DNA from: JAHTBL01 sp038532735
Lineage (GTDB): Bacteria; Pseudomonadota; Alphaproteobacteria; Rhodobacterales; Rhodobacteraceae
NCBI GenBank assembly: GCA_038532735.1
Contig: JBCBAC010000002.1
Location: 186,001 to 250,000 of the forward strand
Length of the DNA stretch: 64,000 nt
Reading direction: 5' to 3'
The translations under genes were made by a program, and so were the position numbers. Of this stretch, positions 26,096 through 35,114 are shown one piece after another. Each line of letters opens with the position of its first letter. Positions within the stretch are counted from its first letter, which is position 1. The notes under the pieces are model-generated. The model had not been told where the DNA came from and did no database searches. It worked only from the letters and a program-made list of their open reading frames with translations.

Positions 26096-27076
26096 ATGAC
26101 CACAGCAACCCAAACTCACCTTCCGCAAACCACGGAACCCCGCAATGACGGGATGGAACTGGACATGGATTGGGTGATGTCCGTGCAGGCCAACACCTCT
26201 GCTATTGAGCGGCGCGCGGCCACATTGCCGGGGCGCCGATCCGTCAAAAAGGACTATCAGGCGGCGTGGCTGGCCCGCGCGATCACCTGCATCGATCTGA
26301 CAACGCTCTCGGGTGATGACACGCCCGGACGCGTCCGCCGCCTTTGCGCAAAAGCGCGCCAGCCTGTCCGGGCCGAGATCCTCGAACAGCTTGGACTGCC
26401 GCATATCCAAACCGGCGCTGTCTGCGTTTACCACGACATGATCGCCACGGCTGTCGACGCGCTCGAGGGCTCTGGCATCCCTGTTGCCGCCGTCTCAACC
26501 GGTTTTCCTGCAGGCCTTTCACCTTTCCACCTGCGCGTGGCCGAGATTGAGGAAAGCGTGAAGGCAGGCGCCGCCGAGATCGATATCGTCATCTCCCGTC
26601 GCCACGTGCTGACGGGCAATTGGCACGCGCTCTATGATGAAATGCGCACGTTCCGGGCCGCCTGCGGCGATGCCCATGTCAAAGCGATCCTTGCGACTGG
26701 CGAGCTTGGCACGCTGCGCAATGTCGCCCGCGCCTCGCTGATCTGCATGATGGCGGGTGCTGATTTCATCAAAACCTCCACGGGCAAGGAAAGCGTGAAT
26801 GCGACGCTGCCCGTATCGCTGACCATGATCCGCGCGATCCGCGCCTATCACCAGCGCACCGGCCTGCGCGTAGGTTACAAACCGGCTGGCGGCATCTCGA
26901 AAGCCAAGGACGCGCTTACCTACCTCGCCTTGATGAAGGACGAGCTAGGCAATCGCTGGCTTGAGCCGGACCTGTTCCGCTTCGGCGCGTCCTCTCTTCT
27001 GGGCGATATCGAGCGCCAGTTGGAACATCACCTGACCGGCGCCTACTCTGCCGCCCACCGCCACCCGATTGGATAA
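26096..27076 (+). CDS. deoC: Deoxyribose-phosphate aldolase
   Basis: 326 aa class I aldolase that splits 2-deoxyribose 5-phosphate into glyceraldehyde 3-phosphate and acetaldehyde. The Schiff-base lysine is Lys226 in DFIKTSTGK; AVSTGFPAG and GYKPAGGI also match. The start at 26096 has GGAGG 5 nt upstream. The next gene begins 3 nt after the stop and encodes an aldehyde dehydrogenase that could oxidise the acetaldehyde, so the pair forms a short deoxyribonucleoside-degradation route. No nucleoside phosphorylase or deoxyribokinase gene is present in the window. Confidence 0.93.
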   Translation: MTTATQTHLPQTTEPRNDGMELDMDWVMSVQANTSAIERRAATLPGRRSVKKDYQAAWLARAITCIDLTTLSGDDTPGRVRRLCAKARQPVRAEILEQLGLPHIQTGAVCVYHDMIATAVDALEGSGIPVAAVSTGFPAGLSPFHLRVAEIEESVKAGAAEIDIVISRRHVLTGNWHALYDEMRTFRAACGDAHVKAILATGELGTLRNVARASLICMMAGADFIKTSTGKESVNATLPVSLTMIRAIRAYHQRTGLRVGYKPAGGISKAKDALTYLALMKDELGNRWLEPDLFRFGASSLLGDIERQLEHHLTGAYSAAHRHPIG

Positions 27077-27079
27077 GCC

Positions 27080-29392
27080 ATGACAGTCAAAGAGATTTTC
27101 GAGAGCATGGAGTATGGCCCAGCGCCGGAGGATGCATCTGACGCACTGGCTTGGCTGGTTGATCAGGGGGATCGCTTCGGCCACTTCATCAACGGCGCTT
27201 TCACCGCACCTGGCGACGGGTTCGAGGCGAAAAACCCCGCCACTGGTAACGTGCTTGCGACGCTTACACAGGCGACCCAGACGGACGTGGACCAGGCCGT
27301 GAAAGCCGCCCGCACTGCCCAGCCCAAATGGGCAAAACTCGGCGGCCATGCCCGCGCGAAATACCTCTACGCGCTGGCTCGCCTTCTGCAAAAGCACGCG
27401 CGCCTGTTTGCGGTGCTCGAAACGCTCGACAACGGCAAACCGATCCGGGAAGCGCGCGATATCGACATGCCGCTTGCCATCCGTCACTTCTATTACCACG
27501 CGGGCATGGCGCAACTGATGGAGCAGGAACTCCCCGACCGCGCACCGTTGGGTGTGTGCGGCCAGATCATCCCGTGGAACTTCCCCCTCCTGATGCTCGC
27601 CTGGAAGGTCGCGCCTGCGCTCGCTATGGGCAACACGGTCGTGCTGAAACCCGCCGAATACACGTCGCTGACCGCGCTTCTGTTTGCCGACATCTGCCAG
27701 CAAGCGGGTCTGCCAAAGGGTGTGCTGAACATCATCACCGGCGACGGCACAGTAGGGGAGATGCTCACCAAATCGGACGTCGACAAAGTCGCCTTTACAG
27801 GCTCGACCGAGGTGGGCCGCCGCATTCGTGAAACCACGGCTGGCTCAGGTAAAGCCCTGACTTTAGAGCTGGGCGGCAAATCCCCGTACATCATCTTCGA
27901 CGACGCCGATATCGACAGCGCGATCGAGGGCCTCGTCGATGCGATCTGGTTCAATCAGGGCCAGGTCTGCTGCGCAGGCTCCCGCCTTCTGGTCGCCGAA
28001 TCCATCGCCGACGACGTTTATTCCCGCCTCAAAACCCGCATGTCTGGCCTACGCATCGGCAACCCGCTTGATAAATGCATCGACATCGGCGCCATCGTGG
28101 ACCCGGTTCAATTGGCTTCAATCACAGCGAAGGTCGATGCCAATACCGAAGGCGAAACCTTCCAGACAACCGCGCCGGAGGGGTGCTTCTACCCGCCAAC
28201 GCTCATCACGGGCCTGCACTCCGCCTCCGACCTGATGCAGGACGAAATCTTCGGCCCTGTGCTCGTCTCCACTACTTTCCGCACGCCAGCCGAGGCCGTG
28301 CAAATAGCTAACAACACGCGCTATGGCCTCGCCGCGACCGTCTGGACCGAGAACGTCAATCTGGCGCTTGATATCGCGCCGAAACTGGCTGCTGGCATCG
28401 TCTGGGTAAATGCAACAAACCTGATGGATGCTGCAGCGGGCTTTGGTGGCGTGCGTGAAAGCGGCTTCGGCCGCGAAGGCGGCTGGGAAGGCCTGCGCGC
28501 CTACACCAAGCCCGCCAAATCGACCAAACCCGCCGCGAAAGTGACCGCATACACAGGCGACAAAGCCCCTGCCGACCCGATTGACCGCACCGCAAAGCTC
28601 TATATCGGCGGTAAACAGGCACGTCCCGATGGCGGCTATTCCAAACCCGTTTGGGGCAAAAACGGCGCGCTTCTGGGCCATATCTCCCTCGCCAACCGAA
28701 AGGATGTGCGCAATGCGATTGAGGCCAACGCAAATGCCACAAGCTGGTCAAAGACGACCGGCCATCTGCGTGCGCAAATCCTCTACTATATCGCCGAGAA
28801 CCTCGCCGCGCGCGGCGATGAATTCGCAAACCGCCTGAACGCGATGCAAGGCGGCACCAAGGGGCGCGCCGAAGTCGACGCCGCCATCGACATGCTTTTC
28901 ACCTATGCAGCCTGGGCCGACAAATATGACGGCGCGGTCAAAGGAGTCCCGATCCGCGGCGTGGCCGTTGCGATGAACGAGCCCGTGGGCACCATCGCGG
29001 CCCTCTGCCCCGACACGGCACCGCTTATGGGTCTCGTTGGCCTCATCGCCCCTGCAATTGCGATGGGCAACCGGATGACAGCTGTCGCAAGCGCGCCTTT
29101 CCCGCTCGCCGCAACCGATTTTATCCAAATCCTCGAAACGTCAGACGTGCCCGCAGGCGTGGTGAACATCCTGACAGGCGATCACATCGAACTCGCCCCG
29201 CATCTCGCGCACCATATGAATGTCGATGCGATGTGGAGCTTGAATGGCCATGCCGCCGAGATTGAGGCCGCTTCCATAACAAACCTCAAACGCACCTGGA
29301 TCTCCGACGCGCCCATCGCAGACATTCAACCCAAAGAGCTTCTCGCCCAAGCAACCGAGGTCAAAACGGTTTGGGTGCCCTACGGCGAATAG
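27080..29392 (+). CDS. ALDH16-type two-domain aldehyde dehydrogenase
   Basis: 770 aa. The first domain (about 35-495) is complete: IIPWNFPLLM, FTGSTEVG, general-base Glu263 in LELGGKSP and nucleophile Cys297 in GQVCCAGSR. The second domain (about 505-770) keeps the fold signals (YIGGKQARPDGG, NEPVGTIAALCPDTAP, GVVNILTGD) but lacks both the ELGGK and GQxC motifs, so it is non-catalytic. This architecture is that of ALDH16, known in animals and bacteria, where the second domain has a structural role. With deoC immediately upstream, acetaldehyde is a plausible substrate. Confidence 0.88.
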   Translation: MTVKEIFESMEYGPAPEDASDALAWLVDQGDRFGHFINGAFTAPGDGFEAKNPATGNVLATLTQATQTDVDQAVKAARTAQPKWAKLGGHARAKYLYALARLLQKHARLFAVLETLDNGKPIREARDIDMPLAIRHFYYHAGMAQLMEQELPDRAPLGVCGQIIPWNFPLLMLAWKVAPALAMGNTVVLKPAEYTSLTALLFADICQQAGLPKGVLNIITGDGTVGEMLTKSDVDKVAFTGSTEVGRRIRETTAGSGKALTLELGGKSPYIIFDDADIDSAIEGLVDAIWFNQGQVCCAGSRLLVAESIADDVYSRLKTRMSGLRIGNPLDKCIDIGAIVDPVQLASITAKVDANTEGETFQTTAPEGCFYPPTLITGLHSASDLMQDEIFGPVLVSTTFRTPAEAVQIANNTRYGLAATVWTENVNLALDIAPKLAAGIVWVNATNLMDAAAGFGGVRESGFGREGGWEGLRAYTKPAKSTKPAAKVTAYTGDKAPADPIDRTAKLYIGGKQARPDGGYSKPVWGKNGALLGHISLANRKDVRNAIEANANATSWSKTTGHLRAQILYYIAENLAARGDEFANRLNAMQGGTKGRAEVDAAIDMLFTYAAWADKYDGAVKGVPIRGVAVAMNEPVGTIAALCPDTAPLMGLVGLIAPAIAMGNRMTAVASAPFPLAATDFIQILETSDVPAGVVNILTGDHIELAPHLAHHMNVDAMWSLNGHAAEIEAASITNLKRTWISDAPIADIQPKELLAQATEVKTVWVPYGE

Positions 29393-29412
29393 CTTTCGCT
29401 TTTTCGAAATAT

Positions 29413-29442
29413 CCCGGGGTCTGGGGCGGAGCCCCAGCCGGG
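29413..29442. terminator. Strong hairpin between convergent ALDH16 and DUF1523 genes
   Basis: CTGGGGC-GGA-GCCCCAG forms a 7-bp stem with outer CCCGG/CCGGG pairing. It lies between two convergent stop codons. There is no long T-tract on either side, so it may act as a bidirectional 3' end hairpin rather than a classical terminator. Similar GGGGTCTGGGGCGGAGCCCC elements are frequent in Rhodobacterales intergenic DNA, from memory. Confidence 0.5.
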
Positions 29443-29474
29443 TGACGCGCGCCGAAGGTGTGCGGCGCAATTCC

Positions 29475-30122
29475 TCAGCGTGATTTCCAGCTGTCCCACC
29501 AGCGACGAACCTTGCCACGCGTCTCGTCCACGCGCGCGTCTGCGCGGTCCCACGCCTCTTCCGCGTCCTCTAGAACTGGGTCAATCCGCGCCGCACGGAA
29601 GCGCTTCCACCGCACCCAAACCGCCCAGAAGAAAGCCGCCAAAAACGTCAGGAAGATGATGTTGAACCACGGGATCAGCCGCACATCCGGCCCCTCGACA
29701 GGCCTTAATGAAATGCCGTTCGGATAGATCGTCAGAAACTCGCTGCGCCATCCGTAATGGGTCAGCGCGTACCATTCCGGTGCCGCACGCGTCGACTGTG
29801 CGTCCTGCGCCTGAGCCTGCAAATTTGCGCTGTCGAGCTTGAAATAAGGTGGCCAGCCAAAACCGGTATCCTCGTTGCGATAGACCATCTCACCGCCTTT
29901 GGCGCGCACGGTGTTGATCAGACGCAGATCCCTGTTCACGACGGTCGCATCGTTGCCATGATCCCCTTGAGCATAGAAAATGCGGTTTGCTCCGGAAAAG
30001 TCCGCGCGAATAATCTCTGTCCCAGTGATCCGGACGATGTCCTTTTGCGGCAGCGTGTAGTGCAAAAAGCCCAGTAGAACGGTCCAGAAGGTGACCCAAA
30101 ATCCAATTTTAATATAGCGCAT
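29475..30122 (-). CDS. DUF1523 family membrane protein, last gene of seven-gene operon
   Basis: 215 aa. One N-terminal membrane segment (about residues 6-24), a roughly 115-residue region probably in the periplasm, a second membrane segment (about 152-170), and a charged C-terminal cytoplasmic helix rich in Arg and Trp. The sequence fits the uncharacterised DUF1523 family. It starts 9 nt after the preceding small membrane-protein gene and is the promoter-distal gene of the AAA+ operon. Function unknown. Confidence 0.7.
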   Translation of the reverse strand: MRYIKIGFWVTFWTVLLGFLHYTLPQKDIVRITGTEIIRADFSGANRIFYAQGDHGNDATVVNRDLRLINTVRAKGGEMVYRNEDTGFGWPPYFKLDSANLQAQAQDAQSTRAAPEWYALTHYGWRSEFLTIYPNGISLRPVEGPDVRLIPWFNIIFLTFLAAFFWAVWVRWKRFRAARIDPVLEDAEEAWDRADARVDETRGKVRRWWDSWKSR

Positions 30123-30131
30123 TCTGGCCCC

Positions 30132-30395
30132 TCACATCCAATTCTGTACGTATATCAATATCGCGATCAGCGAAAACGGGATCACATAAACCCCAAGCAA
30201 CAGCTTCTTGCGCAAGGAGCCATTATAATCCTCAAGCCCTGCCTTTATAAACGCGTCTTTATCGCCGGGCTGGCCTTCCTGAAAATACTGCTCCTCCAGT
30301 TTCTCTTTCCGGGCCGAGCGCGAGTAGAGCGACAGGCAGACATAGATTACCGTCAGGAACGCAAACAGCATCAGAAACAAACGGATAATGACCAT
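30132..30395 (-). CDS. Small two-TM protein of the AAA+ operon
   Basis: 87 aa with two hydrophobic helices (about residues 2-22 and 65-83) joined by a charged loop. I recognise no family. Its start is directly adjacent to the stop of the DUF6638-like gene, so it is a genuine operon member rather than a chance frame. It may anchor or assist the larger soluble partners at the membrane; that is inference. Confidence 0.7.
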   Translation of the reverse strand: MVIIRLFLMLFAFLTVIYVCLSLYSRSARKEKLEEQYFQEGQPGDKDAFIKAGLEDYNGSLRKKLLLGVYVIPFSLIAILIYVQNWM

Positions 30396-31727
30396 CTAAC
30401 CTCTCCTTACGGCGCCCCAGGGACCGACCAAATCAATAATATCTTCTTTTGTCATCTGCGGCTCTTCCATGGGCGCGTCATGGCCGAATAGCGCGTCGCG
30501 CGCTGCATCCTTGTCTGCCAGATATTCACGGGCAAGGAAGTCTGCAACATAGTCTTTCTTGGCCTCTGACCAGCCGCGATAGGTCTCGTAGAAAAGCTCC
30601 TTATGGCAGATAAAGAGCTGCCGGACATCAAGCGGCGCCAATTGCGCCAAGAGGCGATTGACCAGATCGGCATCGTGATGCGGCTTGGCCCTCAACGTGT
30701 AGAAATAGGCGGGGTGATCGGCGGTGATCTTGGGCCAAGGGCCCCCGCTTTCCGCCCAACGGGCCAGTGCAGCAAGCCCATGAAATTCTTCCGGCAATTC
30801 GCGCCCATGCGCCCGTGCCAGCGCCCGCAAGTCGCGCCGGGTCGCCCCTTTCAGATCTTCGCCCATCGCCGCGGCATGGGCCACAACGATAAAGTCCATC
30901 TTCTGCTTGAGCACGGCGGCCGCATCAATGCCCCGCGCTTGGGCAATCGGCTCAACAAGCTCATTGAGCTGCAGAAAGTAAGCGATCTTGTTGCGCTGCT
31001 CGAAGGTGAAGGTGAACTCCATCGGCAGGTTCACGTCCTCTGGGACAATCGCAGCCGGATGATCGAGGTCCTGAAAAATGAAACAACCCCCGAAATGTGC
31101 GGTCCAAAAGTTCTTCTGAGTGAACTTGGTCGTCTTCAATTTGACCGGGTTGCGGATCACGTCGCCGGTTTTCTTCGCCAAATCAATCATCTCAGCAATC
31201 AGGACGTCATCAAACCACGCATCCGGTTCCTGTTTGAACTGGTTGATTTTCTGGCCCAGCGCGCCTGCATTGGCGACCGTGCCATCGGTCGTGTCGGCTT
31301 CAACCGTGATCTGGCGAATGTCCAGCAGCCGCTTGGGCTCGGACACGTCATAGACCGAGTTTACCAATTCGCCCGCCACCGCATCGCGGGCGGTCAGGGC
31401 AAAGAGCTGCGCCTCATTCGCCTCGATCCAGTCCCGGAGGATGCTGCGCGAGGTCGAGAACATCGCATTCAGCAACGGCGCCGTTTTCTGCTCGGTCGTA
31501 AGCAAGATGAACTGCCGGTTCACGCCTGCGTGGTTGAGGTAATACTCATCCCCCAGTTCCGCGCCGATTTCAGGCGAGTAGCCCGACAGATCAACGTGAA
31601 AATCCTCAAGCGCGGTCGTCTTGCCGGTCAGATGTTTCAGCGCGCGGCGATACCGCTCCACCAGCGCGGGGCTTTCGATGTGGATCAGGTTGCCAAACAT
31701 CAACCCTTTGGAGATCAGACGCTTCAC
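30396..31727 (-). CDS. DUF6638-like protein of the AAA+ operon
   Basis: 443 aa, soluble and mixed alpha/beta, without a signal peptide or recognisable catalytic motif. It resembles the uncharacterised alphaproteobacterial family DUF6638, an assignment from memory. A GTG start at 31727 overlaps the stop of the preceding membrane-protein gene (GTGA), with GGAAGGAG upstream; a GTG one codon earlier is equally possible. Much longer open sequence upstream in this frame overlaps that gene and the AAA gene and is not real. The internal region has an acidic stretch and a HKELFYETYRGW segment. Role unknown. Confidence 0.7.
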   Translation of the reverse strand: MKRLISKGLMFGNLIHIESPALVERYRRALKHLTGKTTALEDFHVDLSGYSPEIGAELGDEYYLNHAGVNRQFILLTTEQKTAPLLNAMFSTSRSILRDWIEANEAQLFALTARDAVAGELVNSVYDVSEPKRLLDIRQITVEADTTDGTVANAGALGQKINQFKQEPDAWFDDVLIAEMIDLAKKTGDVIRNPVKLKTTKFTQKNFWTAHFGGCFIFQDLDHPAAIVPEDVNLPMEFTFTFEQRNKIAYFLQLNELVEPIAQARGIDAAAVLKQKMDFIVVAHAAAMGEDLKGATRRDLRALARAHGRELPEEFHGLAALARWAESGGPWPKITADHPAYFYTLRAKPHHDADLVNRLLAQLAPLDVRQLFICHKELFYETYRGWSEAKKDYVADFLAREYLADKDAARDALFGHDAPMEEPQMTKEDIIDLVGPWGAVRRG

Positions 31728-32056
31728 CACGTGTTCTCCTTCCAATGCCGGTGCAGCCCCGCGATCCGCAACACCATCACCGGCGCCCACACGACCGAAG
31801 ACATGACCCCAAGCCGCAGGAAGTGGACCAGCGACTGCGCGGGCTCCAACCCAAGTAGCTCCGCGACGCGGGTGTCTTGCTGGGTATAGCTCCAGTAAAA
31901 ATAGCCCGCCGCGACCGCCAGAATGACCCCGTAAACGATCACGCCATTCGCGATCAATCCGCCGAACGTCTCTGGCATCGCGGGCAGCACAAGACGCGGC
32001 AGCAAAAGCGCAAGGATCGAGAAGCCGATCAGAGGAAGGGCGACGCCTGTGATCAA
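31724..32056 (-). CDS. Small membrane protein of the AAA+ operon (TTG start)
   Basis: 110 aa with two to three hydrophobic segments (about 3-25, 36-55 and 78-97) and a short basic tail. The start is a TTG that overlaps the AAA gene stop (TTGA), with GGAGAG 6 nt upstream inside the AAA coding end. It overlaps the next gene by 4 nt as well. The double overlap argues for a fixed ratio of these products. No family recognised. Confidence 0.68.
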   Translation of the reverse strand: MITGVALPLIGFSILALLLPRLVLPAMPETFGGLIANGVIVYGVILAVAAGYFYWSYTQQDTRVAELLGLEPAQSLVHFLRLGVMSSVVWAPVMVLRIAGLHRHWKENTW

Positions 32057-33984
32057 GATTTGCTCTCCAGATAGCGCCGCTTGGCTTCCTCCATCCGGCC
32101 CATCTCGCGGACGGCGTTCTCAATCGCGACTTCGTCAGACTTGTCGGCATAGCGGAATTCGGAATCCGCGTAGCGGTTGATCTCTTGGATGACCATGTCG
32201 ATGGTGATCGGCTGGCGCAGCTCTTCGATCATCGCTTTCTTGGTGTCGTAATCCTTGAAAAGGAAGAGCTCCGGCTGCTCCATCCACTCATCGGGCAACT
32301 CGAAATCCATGGCGCGGACCTTTACCGCATCGGTGATGTTTTTGATCGCACGGCCCGTGAAGCGCTCATCTGCTTCCTGAATGCCTTTAAGATACGTGCC
32401 GAGTTTGGCAATTGTGTCGAGCTTGCCCAGAGCCTTCTCGATCCGCTCATAGACGCGGACCAGCCCCTCCTCATGGGGCCGGGAATGGCTGGCAAAGCTG
32501 GCGGCCACCGCCTTCTTGATCTCTTGCGCGGCATACACCTCATGCTCCCCAAGCGGGATGTCGTGGTTCTTGCCCATCAGCAGATAGAGGATGTCGATAT
32601 AATCCTCGCGCGTTTGCGGCCCATCGACCAGAAAGCGCGCCCCAGCGCGTTGGCGCAGCGCATCATCCACATTCTCGGGGTAGTTAGAGAACATCCCGAA
32701 CGTGCAGTTGCCACGCACGACCGTATTGGCCCCGGCAAAGCTCTCCATCAGCACAGCCGTAATCTCCAGCTGGCCGGCGCTGGATTGGCGGTCGCCGCGC
32801 TTGCCGGCCAGTTGGTCAATGTCGTCAATGGTGCCGAAGCCGATCACATTTGGGTCCAACACATTGTTGATAAAGGCTTTTGCGTTTTGGCCGGACTTGC
32901 CTTGATAGCTGTCGATATTGTCAGTGCTGAGATTCTGATAACGGAACGCATAGCCAGCTGTCTGGCAGTAGTCGTTGATCATCCCCGCCATCATCTGGAT
33001 CAGCGTCGTCTTACCCGTGCCGGGCTTGCCGTCGCCCATGAAAGTGAAGATGAAGCCGCCAAGCTCTGCAAAGGGGTTCAGTTTACGCTCGAAATCATAG
33101 GCCATGAGCATCTTTGACAGCTTCATCGCCTGATACTTGGCGATGTGGTTGCCCACGACCTCGTTCGGCTTTTTGAACGTCATCGTCAGGGTGCTGGATT
33201 TCGCCCGATGCGCAGGGGTGAACCCATCAATGACCAGCCCGTCAGCCTCGACCTTCCAGGTGGTCGCCTCAAACGGAGCAAGGCGTCCATGGTTCGCGGC
33301 TCGCAGCGCGACCTTCTCCATCAGCGCCTCAGAGAACGCAAGGACCGTCGCCACAAGATGCGCATCATCAGATACCAGCCGCGCGATGTCTTGATCAAGC
33401 TCCCAGAGCAGACCATGCAACGCCAACTGGGCGTTGTCGGTCAGAACCTCCTCGACCTCGCCCACTTCCACCGTCACTTCGCTTGCTTGGGACGCCAGCA
33501 AATACGCCGTCGCATTGCCGAAGACGTAGGACACGGCCAGTGCCTCTGCGCTGAGCAACTCGGAGAATTCGGTTTTCTTTGAAGCCGCCAAAGACCCTTC
33601 CAGATTGGCCCGTTTCAAGTCTGCGAGCCCGGTCGCCTCTGCAAACTGATCCCCAACCGCCAGCGCAATCGCCAGCGCCCGGCGCAACGCGTTCATGACA
33701 GAGGCCTGCACGGGCGTGACCAAAGCGCCATCGCCCACCGCCTCGATCCGCTCGATGATCTGCACGCCTTCTTTCGCCGCCGTGCGCTTTGTCACCAGCC
33801 CCGGCGTCGTCGTGCGAAACCGCCGCCGCGTGCCAACACCGGCGGACCGCTCAGGCGCGGTCTCAACCGCCGCCTCCCCAATGCGCGGCGCATGATCAAA
33901 GCCATCAAGCATGCCCAAAGCCGCCTCGTAATGGCTGACGATATCGCTTTCGCGCAATTCCATCTGATCGGAGGTTTTGCTCAT
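32053..33984 (-). CDS. AAA+ ATPase with long N-terminal domain, core of seven-gene operon
   Basis: 643 aa. The first 300 residues are a helical domain of no known family. A single AAA+ module follows (about 305-480): Walker A GDGKPGTGKTT with Lys325, Walker B IDDID (386-390), sensor-1 Asn434 in FSNYPEN, and Arg444/Arg446 in DALRQRAGAR as possible arginine fingers. The C-terminal 160 residues are helical. It is not MoxR, ClpX, FtsH or Lon by its motifs. Flanking genes for membrane, coiled-coil and unknown soluble proteins suggest it remodels a membrane-associated complex. It starts 5 nt after the preceding gene. Confidence 0.82.
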   Translation of the reverse strand: MSKTSDQMELRESDIVSHYEAALGMLDGFDHAPRIGEAAVETAPERSAGVGTRRRFRTTTPGLVTKRTAAKEGVQIIERIEAVGDGALVTPVQASVMNALRRALAIALAVGDQFAEATGLADLKRANLEGSLAASKKTEFSELLSAEALAVSYVFGNATAYLLASQASEVTVEVGEVEEVLTDNAQLALHGLLWELDQDIARLVSDDAHLVATVLAFSEALMEKVALRAANHGRLAPFEATTWKVEADGLVIDGFTPAHRAKSSTLTMTFKKPNEVVGNHIAKYQAMKLSKMLMAYDFERKLNPFAELGGFIFTFMGDGKPGTGKTTLIQMMAGMINDYCQTAGYAFRYQNLSTDNIDSYQGKSGQNAKAFINNVLDPNVIGFGTIDDIDQLAGKRGDRQSSAGQLEITAVLMESFAGANTVVRGNCTFGMFSNYPENVDDALRQRAGARFLVDGPQTREDYIDILYLLMGKNHDIPLGEHEVYAAQEIKKAVAASFASHSRPHEEGLVRVYERIEKALGKLDTIAKLGTYLKGIQEADERFTGRAIKNITDAVKVRAMDFELPDEWMEQPELFLFKDYDTKKAMIEELRQPITIDMVIQEINRYADSEFRYADKSDEVAIENAVREMGRMEEAKRRYLESKS

Positions 33985-33989
33985 CTATC

Positions 33990-35108
33990 TCACCTGTAAC
34001 TCAACACACGGCCTTGCTTACTGACCACGAATTTCCGCACGCCGCGAAAGCCCGGCGGCTGCATTTCTTCTAAAGCCTGATAGGGCCGCTGCGGCAGGAT
34101 CAGCGCGCGTTCCGTGCGCGTGGCCCCGGTATCAGCGCCCTGCCCCGTCATCGGATCAAGCGCGAAAATCTCCCGCTGCACGGACCCGAACCAGCCTTTC
34201 TTCTCACGCTCCACCCGTTCGCTTTCCAGCTCTTCCAGCGTCCAGACCAGCGCCCAATCTTCGCCTTCCGGCGCGCGCGCGGTCTCCAGCACCTGCCGCA
34301 AAGGCCCCGATTGCCGGGTGAACGCATGGCTATACATCGGCCCCAGATGGAGCCTGCGCAGCCGCTTGGGATGCAGATCATCGAAATCCTCGTCAAAGCC
34401 GCGCGCAATCGTGAGCAGCTTCAACCCACCCAACGCCTGCGCCATCAGATGCGCTTGGGCCTCAGGCCAGCGGCGCTGGTCCTTGGGCAGCGCCACCTTT
34501 CCGGTATCCTCAACCTCCATCAGATAGACGGTCGGCAGGTTGATTTGACTGTCATAGACCGCCCAATGGATGAGAAACTTGCGGTGGCCATCCTCGATAT
34601 TGCCTTGCCACAACGCCTCTGGATCATTGCGCGCCCAGAAAAGTTTTCCACGCGCAAGTTCTTCATAATAGAGCCGCTGGCTCAGCGCGTATTGCAGCTT
34701 AGTGGGAATCTCCAGATCGCCGATGATCTTGCGGACCATGTCGTCCTTCATCGCCTCAACCGACGGCATGTTACGCAGATGACGCTCCGCCTGTTGGGCG
34801 TCGTTGGCCATCTCCATCAGTTCCGAGAAGATGGGAAACCCGCTTTCCTCCCGATCAAAGGCAAGCTGGCCTGCGCGCGGCATCCGACCCGAGAAAAGGT
34901 ATTTGTGGCTCAGCGCCCGGAACGTGAAGGTCAGCCCAGCCAGATACCGGCTCAGCACCTGCACATCCACTTTGGAGAACTGCCCCTCCACCTGCAGCGA
35001 CGCTGCGACCCGGCCCAGATGGCCGGTGATCTTGTCGAACTTGTCGAAATAGCGCCGCGCAACACGCGTGTCGTGGAGTTTCGAATGGTCTTGAGCGAGG
35101 TCCGTCAC
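33990..35108 (-). CDS. Unknown soluble protein of the AAA+ operon
   Basis: 372 aa with no signal peptide, membrane segment or motif I recognise. The first 170 residues are helical and include a run of Arg/Lys and aromatic residues; the rest looks mixed alpha/beta (LIHWAVYDSQINLPTVYLMEV). The start is GTG, 6 nt after the coiled-coil gene, with only a weak ribosome site, which points to translational coupling. It is the second gene of the operon and directly precedes the AAA+ gene, so it may be the ATPase partner or adaptor. Confidence 0.7.
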   Translation of the reverse strand: MTDLAQDHSKLHDTRVARRYFDKFDKITGHLGRVAASLQVEGQFSKVDVQVLSRYLAGLTFTFRALSHKYLFSGRMPRAGQLAFDREESGFPIFSELMEMANDAQQAERHLRNMPSVEAMKDDMVRKIIGDLEIPTKLQYALSQRLYYEELARGKLFWARNDPEALWQGNIEDGHRKFLIHWAVYDSQINLPTVYLMEVEDTGKVALPKDQRRWPEAQAHLMAQALGGLKLLTIARGFDEDFDDLHPKRLRRLHLGPMYSHAFTRQSGPLRQVLETARAPEGEDWALVWTLEELESERVEREKKGWFGSVQREIFALDPMTGQGADTGATRTERALILPQRPYQALEEMQPPGFRGVRKFVVSKQGRVLSYR

Positions 35109-35114
35109 GCCCGA

